This document shows, in pieces, positions 11,171-24,007 of a stretch of 64,000 nucleotides of DNA (position 1 is its first letter; each line of letters starts with the position of its first letter). The translations under genes and the position numbers were made by a program. The stretch comes from Anniella stebbinsi. Taxonomy: Eukaryota; Chordata; Lepidosauria; Squamata; Anniellidae. Where the stretch lies: positions 404,277,154 through 404,341,153 of the forward strand of contig JARDYH010000001.1 in NCBI GenBank assembly GCA_029215795.1, given 5' to 3'. Below the pieces are notes generated by a model. It saw only the letters and a list, made by a program, of their open reading frames with translations, did no database searches and was not told where the DNA came from.

Positions 11171-13040
11171 AAATGTCTGGCCTTGGTTGCTGAGCGTAGA
11201 AAGCACCTTGTATGGTATTTGTTCTGTGCTACATATCTGAAAGTAGATATGTAGGGGGTGGATTAAACCGCATATCTACATCCATGCCAATCTATGTCAA
11301 CTCTTCATTCCAGAAAGGTGAGTTCGCCCTATTGCTCCCGAGTCAAGGAGATGAAGCAAATCCACCCACCCAACTGCAATGCCAACCCTGGTTGGACTGC
11401 GCCAACCCCTGTGCATCAGAACTGGGCTGGAGGCCAGTGCACCCTAAGCGGAATCTTCTGCTGAATTAGATGCAGGCGAAAATCCAACAAAGAGGGCTAA
11501 CCAAGCCTCCAGATTGCTACACCTTCCATTGCAAAGGCCAGATTTGCAGAAGAATCTCTGCATTAAGTGAAGCTGGTTTGGAAACATTTCAAACGGTTTG
11601 GCAGGAATTCCTTGAGCTACTACGAGATTAATAATACCATTCGTTGAGTAAGAAATCCTCCAGTGACAACTGATGTCATGTTTGCACGGTTGGGGGAGGG
11701 AGGGAGTCGCTTTCCCTTCATTTCCCTCCCCCACTTGTTAACATTTTAGCCAGAGGTGCAGGACCTCAGGGGTGCAGTACCATTCTGGCCCTCCAGGAAA
11801 TTGCCACATAGCCACTCCCCCTTTCCCTGGCTCCGCCCCTTTCTCAATCATTTGGTGGTTTCCCAGTTCTTGCCCAGTTTCCCCCCACCCCATTCTAAAG
11901 GGTTGAAATGCATCTCTTGAGGCTTTTAGTTCCTGGCAGGAAAAAAGAGGAAACACATCACTAAGGAAGAGGGCAACAGTTGGATTAAATTTGCAGGTGC
12001 TGATTTAGGTGTATAGGTGCAAATTTGTAGAAATAATTACTATAATTTAAATAGAAAGAAAGCTGTGACCAGGTGACCGGCTTGTCTGCTCTTTCTGCTG
12101 CCCAGGTGCTAACTGTTGATTAGGCAATTCCATGGCCCCTGCTGCTGATCTCTGGACTTAAGTGTCTTTATCTTTAAATCAGAATTGTACTCAGCAGCCC
12201 TTCAAAAAGAGGACTGTCTTTCAGGCACACTTCTCCCCAATAGAGGACAGTGATCTGTAAAGTAGGACATACAGCAACCATCTACTGGAACCCCTACACA
12301 CGCGCACACACGCGCACACACACACACACACACACACACTGTGGTTCTGTGCTGTGCCCATTAGGAACCAGAAAACTTTATTTCCCAGTCCTAACCAATA
12401 GGCTGAAAACTATCTATAAAGCCAAATGGAAATTGAATTCTTGGAAATTTCAGCAAATTCACAGAGGCAGCCAACAAGAGATTTCAAAGGACCCTTGGGA
12501 GGGAGGAAAAATTGATGTTAGTGCAAAAGAAGACATTTTCCTTTGGTGGAAGGCCCACAGTGGATATGATTACAGAGCTGCCATCCCCAAATGGAAGTAC
12601 TGCTGAGACGGATGAAAAAGAACCACACACAGAGGAAGTTTTTTCTGTTTAACAGCAGACAAGGGCTTAGTGCTTTTCTGTGCCGATCTGTATTGAGTAA
12701 GGGAGAAAAAAATGCCAGGAAATAAGGATACAGGAGAGTGACTGCTTTGTTGTCAATTTATATTTGTTTTGCTAGAATTTGTGCTCTTTTCCATTTATCT
12801 CACTTGGTAAAAACTCCCAGCAGTTTTCTTGCTTGTATATCTGCCTTGACTATAATGTTTAACCATGCTGGCATCTTTGGGGACTTGTTTATGCACTTTT
12901 CTATATTATCTGACCCTCTAAGAGGTTCAACCAACTTGATTTTCCCCTTCAACTTCCATTTAATAAATCCCTGCATTTTGGGAAAATCCCACACACACCT
13001 TTTGTAATTATGTGTAACCACATTGTACATCCCAGGTGAT
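11171..13040. other. Non-coding; microsatellite only
   Basis: Includes (CA)n at 12298-12338. Open frames here are short or microsatellite-driven. No exon recognised. Confidence 0.45.
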
Positions 13041-13046
13041 TCTCCA

Positions 13047-13074
13047 CATATATATATATATATATATATATATG
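13047..13074. repeat. (AT)n microsatellite
   Basis: About 13 AT units. Confidence 0.9.
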
Positions 13075-13316
13075 TTGAATGATGGGATTGTAGTTGCTTT
13101 TCCCAAATTATTCAAACACATACATCCCACCACTTTACAGGCTGTTGTAAAGACAGCTGAAAGGATGCGGTGGTGCTTTCAGACACAGGGATCCTTGTGC
13201 TAACCATCAAGAAGGCATTGTGCATCACTTCCATCTTTTTCTGTAATGGATTTTCCATAGTAAAGAGATGGCAAAAGCGGTGGGAAAACACAGGAAGGCA
13301 ATGAGTGGAAGAGAAC

Positions 13317-13385
13317 TTTATTTATTTATTTATTTATTTCATTTATATACTGCCCCATAGCCAAAGCTCTCTGGGTGGTTTAACA
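13317..13385 (-). mobile_element. L2-type LINE 3' tail
   Basis: The complement reads CACCCAGAGAGCTTTGGCTA, then a GGGGCAGTATATAAATG block and (AAATAA)n, the same end as the + copy at 56480-56822. Confidence 0.7.
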
Positions 13386-13571
13386 TTATCTGAATCCAAC
13401 CCCTGTAAAATCCCATGCCATAGAAACCTCATCTGAAAGTACCCTAACTGAAGAGCTTTGAATGCTCATGACCATTATATAGATGCTCAGTATTTTAAGG
13501 TGAGCAAGGCTGTCAATGGCTACTAGTCACAATGGTTATATGTATATTACCACCAGATCCAGAAGCTGGGT

Positions 13572-13740
13572 GCCTCTCTATATCAGTTGGTGGGGGACAC
13601 AAGCAGGAGGGGGCTGTTGCATTCATGTCCTGCTCGTGGGCTTCCCATTTGGGCAGCTAGTTGGCCGTTGTGTGAAAAGAATGCTGGACTAGAAGGGACC
13701 CTTGGCCTGATCCAGAATCAGGGCTCTGCATCTGCTAGGT
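13572..13740 (-). repeat. Interspersed repeat (squamate SINE/LINE-like)
   Basis: The complement contains GCTGGACTAG-type wording (GATCAGGCCAAGGGTCCCTT, then GTCCAGCATTC) and GGGAAGCCCACGAGCAGGAC. A second copy on + at 24405-24515 shares the ATGCTGGATCAAACCAAGGA block. Confidence 0.5.
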
Positions 13741-14117
13741 GTTCCCCAGGCAGTACGATGCCCAGGTTCAGTACCAGCAACTTTGAAGGAGAGAAGCCGT
13801 GTACACTGGAGATTTATGGTGACTTCAGAATTTTGGTTTATTTATAAATATACAAATTGAGTACATTGAAAGAAAACAGTGGACACCACAACCACTTATC
13901 CTGGATCAGATTTCTGAAGAACAAATGCACCCCAAGGATACTTCACTTTTAGCCAACTCCAGTTCTCTATTTGTCCCTGCCTCTCCTGCTAAGTGATCAC
14001 TGTCACCTTCCAAAGTCAGGGAGAGAGTTTCTCATCCATTAGGGGCCTTGAACTAAGGTCCTGATTATCTATCAGGTAAGCTACACAAAATCATGGTCAA
14101 GATAGCCGAACTCAGAA

Positions 14118-14141
14118 CAGCAGCAGCAGCAGCAGCAGCAA
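14118..14141. repeat. (CAG)n microsatellite
   Basis: About eight CAG units, non-coding. Confidence 0.9.
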
Positions 14142-15804
14142 GAGAATCTTAACATCCTAACTCTCAAGGTTGTTGAAAGAGATGAGTGATATAAAACAAA
14201 AGGCGCAAGAAGCCGACTGTTCACAGCCAAAGGAGAAGGATGTAAACATTTTCATCCATCCCACAAACTGAATGAACTACTTTTGTATGAAACTGAAGTT
14301 CGTTTAAGATGGGGAGGGTTCTTCTGTCACAGAAAATGCTCCTCCTCTTCTGCCGGCTCTCTGATGAGCTTGCAGACTGCTGCTACGTGCTGATGGAGGG
14401 AAGAATAAGATCCCCGTCCAGAGACACAGGGCTGAGCTAGCTCCTTGTGACTGAGAAACTTTGATTTGTTAGCCAGGTGGTAAATCTGAGTCAGGCTGTG
14501 CACAGAGCAACTTCTGAAAAGAAAAGGAGAGAGAGAGAGAGAATAAGACAAAGAGAAGAGTAAGCAAGAGATACAGGGCAGACAAAGGGTATGTAAGGTG
14601 ACCATGGGAACAGCTGGAAGAAAGCAGCTTAACAGTGCATCCTGTGCATGTCTACTCAGAAGTAAGTCCTATTAAGTTCAATGCTCTGCTTATGGGTTTC
14701 TCAGAGGCATCCTGCTGCCCACTGTTGGAAACAGGGTGTTGGGGCAGGGCAGGCCAGGGGTGGGTAAACTGCACCCATCTAGATGTTGTTGGACTTCAAC
14801 TCCCATCAGGCCCAGCCAACACGGCCAATGATCAGAGATGATGGGGAGTTATGCCCCAGCAAGATCTGAGGGGAAGGGGCACTACAGTTGCCCACCCTTT
14901 GGCTAGGCAGACTGATGCAGTACTGCTCTTACTCCCCTGAAATCTCTGCTACGCACCTCAGACTGCCATGTCACCACCCAGGAGATCTGGTCCCCAGCAT
15001 TTTGCCATCCCCCCCTCACCATTCAAAGTGCAAGCAAGGAGCCTGAGCCTCGAACTCCCAGGTCCCCAGGAGCTTCCCCATCCAGCAACATCTGGAGGGC
15101 TACACTGATGGGCTCCTACAATGACTCTCCACTGAGCAATAGGCCTTCTCCAACCATTACAAACGTAGGAAGCTACTTTACACCAAGTGGCCCCATTGGT
15201 CCATCTCACTCAGTATCATCTCTGGCAACCTATTGGGGGGCATGAGCAAGTTTGGCCATTTGATAAACTCTCCTGGGCACCACCACAAAATGGCTGCCAC
15301 GGGACACGTGGCTAATCACAAATGACACATTACCTGTCCAAAAGACTGAGGTCTGAGCCACAACACACTAAACAACTCCTTTGAAACAACAATTTTCAGT
15401 ACCAACCAAAACCTATTTCACAGCTGTTGGTAATTAAACAAAAAACCCAGGAGGGACTAGAGAACTCTGGTGGGGGCCACCAAGAAAGGATGTCGGCTGG
15501 GGTGCACTGGTGCCCAGCACCCCGTTGCTGACCCGGGCCGACACTCGCTGGCAGCAGCGTTCCAGGGCTTCGGAACAACCTCACACTGCTTGTACGCGAC
15601 CACGGAGCTGTGAACCTGACGCGGGGGCACCCTGAGGAGTTCCTTGCTGGCTTCTCTTCCAGGCTTGCAGCTCACGTTGCGTCGGTGATATGGGAGCTAT
15701 GATGTGTCATGTAGGAGCCTGCTGAAACTGGGGTGGTGGTCTTTGCTTGATGCCCCCCTGACTCCTCCCAGCCCTGCCTGGATAAGAATCCTTTGGCCTA
15801 AAGT

Positions 15805-16119
15805 TAGGGTGGCCATACGGAAAGGAGGACAGGGCTCCTGTATCTTTAACAGTTGTTTAGAAGAGGGAATTTCAGCAGGTGTCATTTGGATGCATGCAGC
15901 ACTTGGTAAAATTCCCTCTTCATCACAACCGTGAAATCTGCAGGAGCCCTGCTTGGTGTGAGCAGATACAAAAGAGAGCAGGGCTCCTGCAGCTTTCATA
16001 TTTGTTATGAAGAGGGGCTTTCATTTGTGCTGCATGCATACAAATGACACCTGCTGAAATCCCCTTTTCTATGCAACCGTTAAAGATACATGAGTCCTCC
16101 TTTTCCTATGGTCACCCTA
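15805..16119. mobile_element. Foldback hAT-like MITE upstream of CHRNB4
   Basis: Starts TAGGGTGGCCATACGGAAAG and ends as the inverse of TAGGGTGACCATAGGAAAAG. Inside, GGAATTTCAGCAGGTGTCAT on the left is mirrored by ATGACACCTGCTGAAATCCC on the right, so most of the 315 bp can fold into one hairpin. Same family as 21021-21340. Flanking 8-mers do not match clearly. Confidence 0.8.
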
Positions 16120-16329
16120 CTCCCCAGCCCCTTCCCATCTGACAGCTGCCTTCCAGCTATGCTCTTTTCCTTGCTCGGATGCATCCGGTTAATGAGGCAG
16201 CAGCCTGTCCAAATGCAACCAAGTCACATGGATGATTTGCCCATCTGTGGCATATGGGCTCACTGGTCCATCGACAGGACGGCTCCGTTCTTTTGTCACG
16301 GATTCGCACACGAGGAGAGGCCGCGTCCT

Positions 16330-16551
16330 CCACATCTTCTCTTTAAACAGCTGCAAAGGGGGAGGGATCTCCCAGGGAAGTTGATGGGTCCTATCGCCTC
16401 TCTGTTCCCTTACAGGCGCCCTCAATGCCTGCCAAGCTCTGTTTTGCTTCAATTTCCCACGCTTGTCCCTCCCAGACAGCTGAGCCCCATCTCCGGCAGC
16501 GCTTCCCTCCCTCCTAAGAACGGCAATTCGCCTGCTTTTTTGATAACTGCC
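16330..16551 (+). promoter_or_regulatory. CHRNB4: Likely CHRNB4 5' UTR / proximal promoter
   Basis: A moderately GC-rich, pyrimidine-rich stretch directly before the ATG (CCCTCCC and CCCTCCCTCC boxes near 16470 and 16505), compatible with the Sp1-type CT/CA boxes known for mammalian CHRNB4. No TATA box is obvious. The transcription start cannot be placed from sequence. Confidence 0.3.
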
Positions 16552-16606
16552 ATGAAGAATACAAACCGGCTTATTTTCTTTGCTCTGCTTTCCTTTTATA
16601 TTAACG
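16552..16606 (+). CDS. CHRNB4: CHRNB4 exon 1 (signal peptide)
   Basis: Encodes [18 protein letters not shown] plus the first base of a Gly codon. It is a short hydrophobic leader. The length, 55 nt ending in phase 1, is that of neuronal nAChR first exons. The donor is GTGAGT at 16607. It is chosen because phase and length join exactly to the acceptor at 19406. Confidence 0.85.
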
Positions 16607-18195
16607 GTGAGTGGCCTTTTCCCCCTTTCCACTATAGTTGTAAAGAAGGAGGATGGTAGCTTTGAAATCTCAAGAAAGGCATTTTTTAAAAAAGTCTCTA
16701 ACTTCCAGTCAGGATTCTTCCTTTTTTAAGGGGAAAAAAAAGAATAAATGCATGAAAGTGGAAACAACATTGATGTTATGTTTGATTTCTATAGTATTAG
16801 CAAGACCAGCATGTTGGCACCTTAACCAAATCGGTGCCAAACCAGGACGTCAAATGAATGACCGTCAGTCGGTCATTAAAAGCAGAGGAGAGATGTCAAG
16901 AGGGAGTGTTAATGTTGAAGAGGTTTTCAGTTGCTTTATTGACATTACAGAAATGAGACCCTCTAGGTATGGCTAAACCTTTCATTTGGAGAAGCAAGAT
17001 TCAATTAATATATATTTTTAAAAGTGATTAAAACAGGCACACGGATGAGAAAATTCATCAAAGCACTGATGGCCCTCCTTTGCTTGATTTTCCTAATATC
17101 TTAATACAGAGTATTTGAGATAGTATTAGTTCAGCAGTGTTGTTCGATAACCCTGTCTACAGCCTCCTTGAACTCCCAGTTTAATTCTTAATTTAATTTA
17201 AGTTGTCCTAAATTCAGATGCTCCAGTTTAACTAAGCTGTACATCTCGCCACCCTTCCTAAAAAAAGAAACATAGCTCTCCTTTTGCGCTATTATTCAAG
17301 ATGTAATTCATTGATGAAATGTTTTCACTGACACTTAAAAAAGACTTTTTGGTGTTAAAATATAATTGCCATTTGGGGAGGGAGGCCAAGGGCCGAGGGG
17401 GGCTGAATAGATAAAACGAGAAACTCCACTTTTGACTTGAAGAAGTCTTTCTCTCTGTCTTCTGTTACGTTTTTGTATGTTTAATTTTGGGGGACATGCA
17501 AGACAGTTTTTTAAAAAGAGCACTTGCTTAACTCAGATGCTACTGTGATATTATATTGCTGGAGTGCAGTAGAGCGTAGAACTTATTTAGGCAACATGAA
17601 TAAATCATGTTCTATAGAGCATTCTGAGAAGTAATAACTATAGCATTCAATAATTTAAGAGGCCCAAGCATCCTACATTTCAGATTTCCTCTCTGTTGTT
17701 TGCTGACATTAGAGACAGCAAAACAGGAACTATACAAGGGCTGCTAGTGAGGTGCTTGGTTGTTAGAACTGGGGATCATATGAATCTCCCCTGGGAGCCC
17801 CCAGATGCGCTGGAACAGAACTTGCATCACTCACAGCCAGCATGATATCAATGGTCAGATTAAAAGTGGTCAGATCATTTGGAGGACTGTGACATGGACC
17901 AGTCTTTGAACGGTAGAAGGCAGAGAAGAAGGACTTCCATTTCGTTTTGTGATATTGCTGAGCTTGTGCATCTCTTTGCCAATTTCACTGCAAAGAAATC
18001 AATCCTAAAGTGACCATAGTATTCTTAAAGTGCTCAAGGGCTGCAGTTGGTAAACACTAATAGCTAGCTCTGCCTCAGGATGTCTTTTGGATCATTAGAT
18101 ATTAACATTGGCTGTGGAACGTAAATTGCTGCAGGGGGAAAAAAACAGCTGCAGGAGAAATGTGTCCTAAATTACATATCTCTTGGTGACATGTG

Positions 18196-18244
<49 letters not shown>

Positions 18245-21200
18245 TTCTCAGCTTGGGCACAAGGGTGGCAAAAACAAACCAATCACACCTATTCAGAAGG
18301 AAAATAAACCATCACCATTGGGGTTTAGCAATGATTTGTAAACTGACATGCTGAAAATGATAAAACCCGGTGAATCTGGTTGTTTTGCTCTCAATATGTG
18401 ATGTGGTCACTTCTTAATTTAATAAAGAAGAAATGGCCCTTAACACTGATTCAGGGAGCAGATGAAAGTTGGACACTGCGGAGGCTCTGATCTAATATCC
18501 AGATTTCCAAGCCAACGTGTTGCTGACATCTAGTGGCACATCCCCCTTTCCACAAAAGGAGGGCAAAATAGTATTTGAAACTGGGATGGGATGGATAGTT
18601 GATAAACAGCCTGACTTGAAGGCTGTTTTCACATATGGAGGAGAGGTGGATGGTGAGAGGGTTAAGCGGCCGGGGGCAGACTTGGAGCAGAGAAGAAGCA
18701 GGCAGGACAAGAGTTAAGCCGTTAGTGGAACATTTGAAGCAGAGAAACCGTGGGCAGGGAGAGCGTTAAGCGGCTGGAAAAGCATTTGGAAGAGAGAAGA
18801 GGTAGGAGGGGAGAGGGTTAAGCAGCTTCAAATGTCAGCACCTGTTCCTCTGTTACTCCCAAACCTAATATTCCAAAGCCCACCAAACTTTGTCACATGT
18901 ATTTTCACGCAAGATGTTATTTCCCCCTTAGTCTATTATATTGCTCTTGTTGGTGTTAGCATGACACAACAAGCTATGGTAAGCTGGGTGCCATGCAAAA
19001 ATGGGGTCTCTTGGTGCCCATCACAAAGCCACAGCTCCTGCAGGTCAATGAAGCTATGGTGAACCATTTCAACATGCGAACTGGCTCTATGGGGGAGATA
19101 TGGTCCTGAGAGTTTCCTAAGAGGACCCAATACAGCCTCTCCACAGATGCTGAACACACTGGGGGCCCTGCAGGGCCTTTAGATGCTGCAGTGTCAGAGT
19201 CTTCAAATGAAGAATCAGCCCAGCCCCATCTCACCAGCATTGGGGCTGACAAAAGAATGGTGGGCCAGCGTTCTATACAACCACTGGTCTGCAAGCAGGG
19301 ATTGTGACGATTTCCAGTTGTACATTTATGTCCTCCGTCTCATTAAAGTAATGGGAATAAAGAGAGGTGCCGCCATTTTGTGACCCCCTCTTTCCTGTCT
19401 TACAGGAAGTGACACAGCCGACGCTGAAGAGAGGTTAATGAACCACCTCCTGAACATTTCACGGTATAATAAGTTAATTCGCCCAGCCTTCAACTCCTCA
19501 CAGCTGGTGGTTATAGAGGTGCAAGTGGTCTTGTCCCAGCTCATCAATGTGGTGAGTTTGAATGACCACAAGCTGAATATGAGCCAACAGTGTGAGGTGG
19601 CTGCAAAAAAAGCAAATGCTATTTTGGGCTGCATTGATAAAAGTATAGCTTCCAAATTGCATGATGTACTATTCGGCACTGGTTAGGCCTCGCTTTGAGT
19701 ATTGCATCCAGTTTTGGGCACCACACTTCAAGAAGGATGCAGACAAGCTGGAGGGGGTTCAGAGCAGGGCAGTGAGGATGATCAGGGGTCTGGAAACAAA
19801 ACCCTATGAAGAGAGATTGAAAGAACTGGGCATGTTTAGCCTGGAGAAGAGATGACTGAGGGGAGACATGATAGTACTCTTCAAATACTTGAAAGGTTGT
19901 CACACAGAGGAGGGCTAGGATCTCTTCTCAATCAACCCAGAGTGCAGGACGCAGAATAACGGGCTCAAGTGAGAGGAAGCCAGATTCCGTCTGGACATCG
20001 GGAAAAACTTCCTGACTGTTAGAACAGTACGACAATGGAACCAATTACCTAGGGAGGTCGTGGGCTCTCCCACATTAGAGACATTCAAGAGGCAGGAATG
20101 CTTTAAGGTGGATTCCTGCATTAAGCAGGGGGTTGAACTCGATGGCCTTAGAGGCCCCTTCCAACTCTACGATTCTATGATCCTATGACTCTCTCTTCCT
20201 TGCAGAAATTAAGTCGACAAAGGAATTTAGGGATGCCCATGAATCGTTGCACGAACTTATTATGACTGGTGCAACTGATGAAGAGGCTTCTCTAGTCCCA
20301 TCCCCCCGCCCCCAAAAGCATTTGCCACAAGAAATTGCTGCAACAACAGACCAACATGTCTATGCTTCCTGACAGGGTTGTTGGAAGGTTAAAATGTGTG
20401 TGCGGGGAGAAGACTTTGGAAGAAAAGTGGGGTATAAATGCAATACAGTTGCAATTGGCTTCTAATTTGAAAGGGCTGATGCTTACCTTTCAAGGTAAGG
20501 AGGGGGGTGAAGGAAGTGTGTTGGATCTATCTGACTGAACCCCCCCCCCCCTCAAATTTCTATGATGCTAAATCATAGAAAAGACTGAGAAGGACATGAG
20601 CAATTCAAAATCCATCATGTAATCTAGGAAACAAAGATCAAATACTCTGATAGAGAACACCAGTTTCATTTTATGGAAATAAATATATTCCGACAGTAAG
20701 CGGGGACCAGGCAAATACAGAGCAATGACTGGAAAAGGAAAAGACATCCGTCAATGCTGAGTCTCAAAATGTAAAATGTGAAACTTTGAAATTCCCAGAC
20801 TGCCTGAATCCCTCTGGCTGCCTCTACAAGAGGCATTTAAAGCTCTTTCAAAATGCATTAAAAAAATTACCTCTACAAGAACGGAGCGCAAATTGGGCGC
20901 AGAGGCGCTTTAAACATCCAATTATGCGCATTATCGAATGCGCGTTAAATAGTGAGTTTTATTTTGCTCCGGCCGTTAAAGCGCATTTTGACTATGTGAA
21001 CAAGCGATTCTCCGCATTAATAGGCTGACCATATGAAAAGGAGGACAGGGTTCATGTATCTTTAACAGTTGTATAGAAAAGGGAATTTCAGCTGGTGTCA
21101 TTTGTATGCAATTAGTTCCTGGTGAAATTTCCTCTTCATCACAACAGTTAAAGTTGCAGGGGCCCTGGCTTCTTTTGTATATGGACACTCTAGTATAGTG

Positions 21201-22652
21201 CCTGCAACTTTAACTGTTGTGATGAAGAAGGAATTTCACCAGGAACTAATTGCATACAAATAACTCTGGCTGAAATGCTCTTTTCTCTACAACTGTTAAA
21301 GTTACATGAGCCCTGTCCTCCTTTTCAGATGGTCAGCCTATGCATTAACTACTTGTAAAGCGCATTTGAAACAACTGGTAAGGTCACCCGTTGAGTGCTC
21401 AATTACCTCCTGCATACAAGCATTTACGATAAAGCGCTTCAGCGAATATGCGCATAAACGGCTAACCAGGCGTAAAGCCGAATTCTTGTAAATGAGGCCT
21501 CTGTCAATCCAGGACCCCTAAAATTTTCTTACCTTCCCAGAACCAACCCTTATCTTTCCTCCTTCCTTTGCCACTGGTGCAGTTAAGAAATCTTGGACTT
21601 AAGGGTCTGGACTTAAGAGTCTTCCGCCCTGGCCCCTCACCCGCTCGCCCACCCACCATAGAAAGCCATGTGTATTACTTCAGTTGTGAAGTAGACAATT
21701 GATGCTTCTGTCATCCTGATACATTAGAGCAAAACACCAAATAAATAAAGCAAATGCAAAACCCTGGCAGTTTGTTTTTTTAAAAAAAGATGTCCATGTG
21801 CGGTTTTGCATTTTAAACTCATTAAGTCATCGCACCACCATCATGACTACAGGAAGAAAGTGGGAGTTTGAATTGATGCTAATGCATTGTCTTGGGAAGA
21901 AGCACCATTTTCTTGTAGAAAAGGATAGTTGGTTCTTAAGTAACAACAACAAAAACATCATTAAAAAGGATGTCCGTAACCATGTAACTGCAGTGGTTTT
22001 CCCCTTCTCTCTCTGGGTTTGCAAGGCCCAGACTTCAGCTCAGAGGTCCAGCCGTGGCTCAGCCTTCCCCATTACTTTTCTCTCTTCCCCTCAGGAGTGA
22101 TGAGAAATCAACCTGGCCCTGGACCCTTTTAGGATGAGACTTGTTCATTAATTCCCTGATTTCCATGGCCCTTGCTTTCATTTAAAAGCTTTCCCCTTAC
22201 AGTCTAGCAAAATAGCCTGGAGCCAGGCACAAATTGTGAGCTCAAGAAGCCTCCCTAATCTAATTATTTTTATTTAATGTAGTTTATCTCAAGCCTCATC
22301 TTAAACCATTCAGCCTCTTTTAGTTGTCCTGTAATGCACCTCGGATTATCTGTTTATCTTGTAGTCATCTGAATCAATCCATATAGCAGAATGTCCAATT
22401 CTAGAAACGCTTTCCAACCTGAGCCATTACAAATAAATAAAGCCTGTGTGTGTTCTGTAAGTCATCTCCTTCTTAGGATGATGTTATAGACATGATGACC
22501 ATGCTGTTAAAGACCGCACTGTCTTCATAGTACATTAGGCAAGTCACAGTCATATTTAAAGGTCTGATTCTCATGGGATTTAAAAAGGGCCATCAAAATG
22601 ACCAAGGGGATGGAAGAACTCCTTTACAAGAAACCGTTAGAATATTTGGAGC

Positions 22653-22693
<41 letters not shown>

Positions 22694-23968
22694 GAGGGGA
22701 ACATGTTCAAGTTGCATAAAATGATACATGGTATGGAGGAAGGAGAACTTGTAAGCCTAAAGTCTGCCCACACCTCTTTTAGTCCATGAAAGGTTATGTG
22801 CTATAATAAATCTGTTCACTTCAAAGTGTCACAAGACTATTTGTTGTTGTTGTTGTTGTTGTTGTTGCTTGAAAAAGTCTGGCTGTTTTTCTGAAATCAG
22901 GAATGCCAGTGGAGGGGATGGTATTTTTGCAACCCAATGGGATTTTCTACAAAAGGCATATTATTGCGTGCTCATCATTCCCTACTAATGGTTGTTTATG
23001 AGTTCTTTAGATGACATCATGAGCCTCCAGTTCTAACCAGCACTTTGAGTATTATTATTTTTTTAGAGCAGGGAAAATGTGGCATTTGATTGTGAAAACA
23101 AAAGAAACTGTTGTTTTCCCTTGTGTATTTGTGTTATGTAGAAGGAAATGCTCTTACTGTAGTGTTTGATGAATCTGAAAGTAGATAACAGATTAACAGC
23201 CAATTAACAGCCTTGTGTAGAAAAGCTCACTGAATTGATCCAAATAAGTGTTTTTTCTATTACCACATAGCTGTTCTTTATTTTTCTTTCCCTTTCTTCA
23301 GAATGAGCGCGAACAGATCATGACCACCAACGTCTGGATCAATCAGGTAAGGATCCCATGGATGCCCAATTTCCACTTTGTATATAGTCAAAACTGTACT
23401 CTCAGATTGTTATGATGTCCATATGGACCCATTTTAAAGCTGTCTTTCCAGTTGAATTTTCAGATATTTTCAATAATGTATTTGTTTTTATTTGTTTTAA
23501 TGTTTTATCTATTTTATGATTCTTGTATTTATATTATTTGTTGTTCCCCGCCTCGATCTGGATGGAGAGGCGGATTAGAAATAAAATAAATAAATAAATA
23601 AATAAACCTGGTGCCCTTCAGACGTGTTGAACTACAACTCCCAGAATCCCTGGCTGGGGGCCTCCGGGAGTTGTAGTCCAACACATCTGGAAGGCAACAG
23701 GTTGGGGCAGGCTGTTTTCAAAGCTGCAGGCCTATACCCGATTACCTAGGACTGAGCCCTATTTAACTTAATGGAACTTACGTTTGAGTAGACACATATG
23801 GAATTGCATTGGAACAAATCAGATTGAATCAAACAATTACAGATTTAAATGTGTCTGATGCATTTTGGAATATTTTCTGCCATTGTTGTAGATAACTCTA
23901 TTTGACCTATTTTTAATTTAGATAAATGTACAAAGAACATTTTCTATCATTATATGATATAGATAGAT

Positions 23969-24007
<39 letters not shown>

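Noticed and set aside
1..16300. Exons of a flanking gene such as ADAMTS7 upstream of CHRNB4
   Set aside because: I searched the open frames for metalloprotease or thrombospondin-repeat wording and saw none.
22598..22789. Open frame with a long ERERER run
   Set aside because: Translation of a (GA)n microsatellite inside CHRNB4 intron 2.
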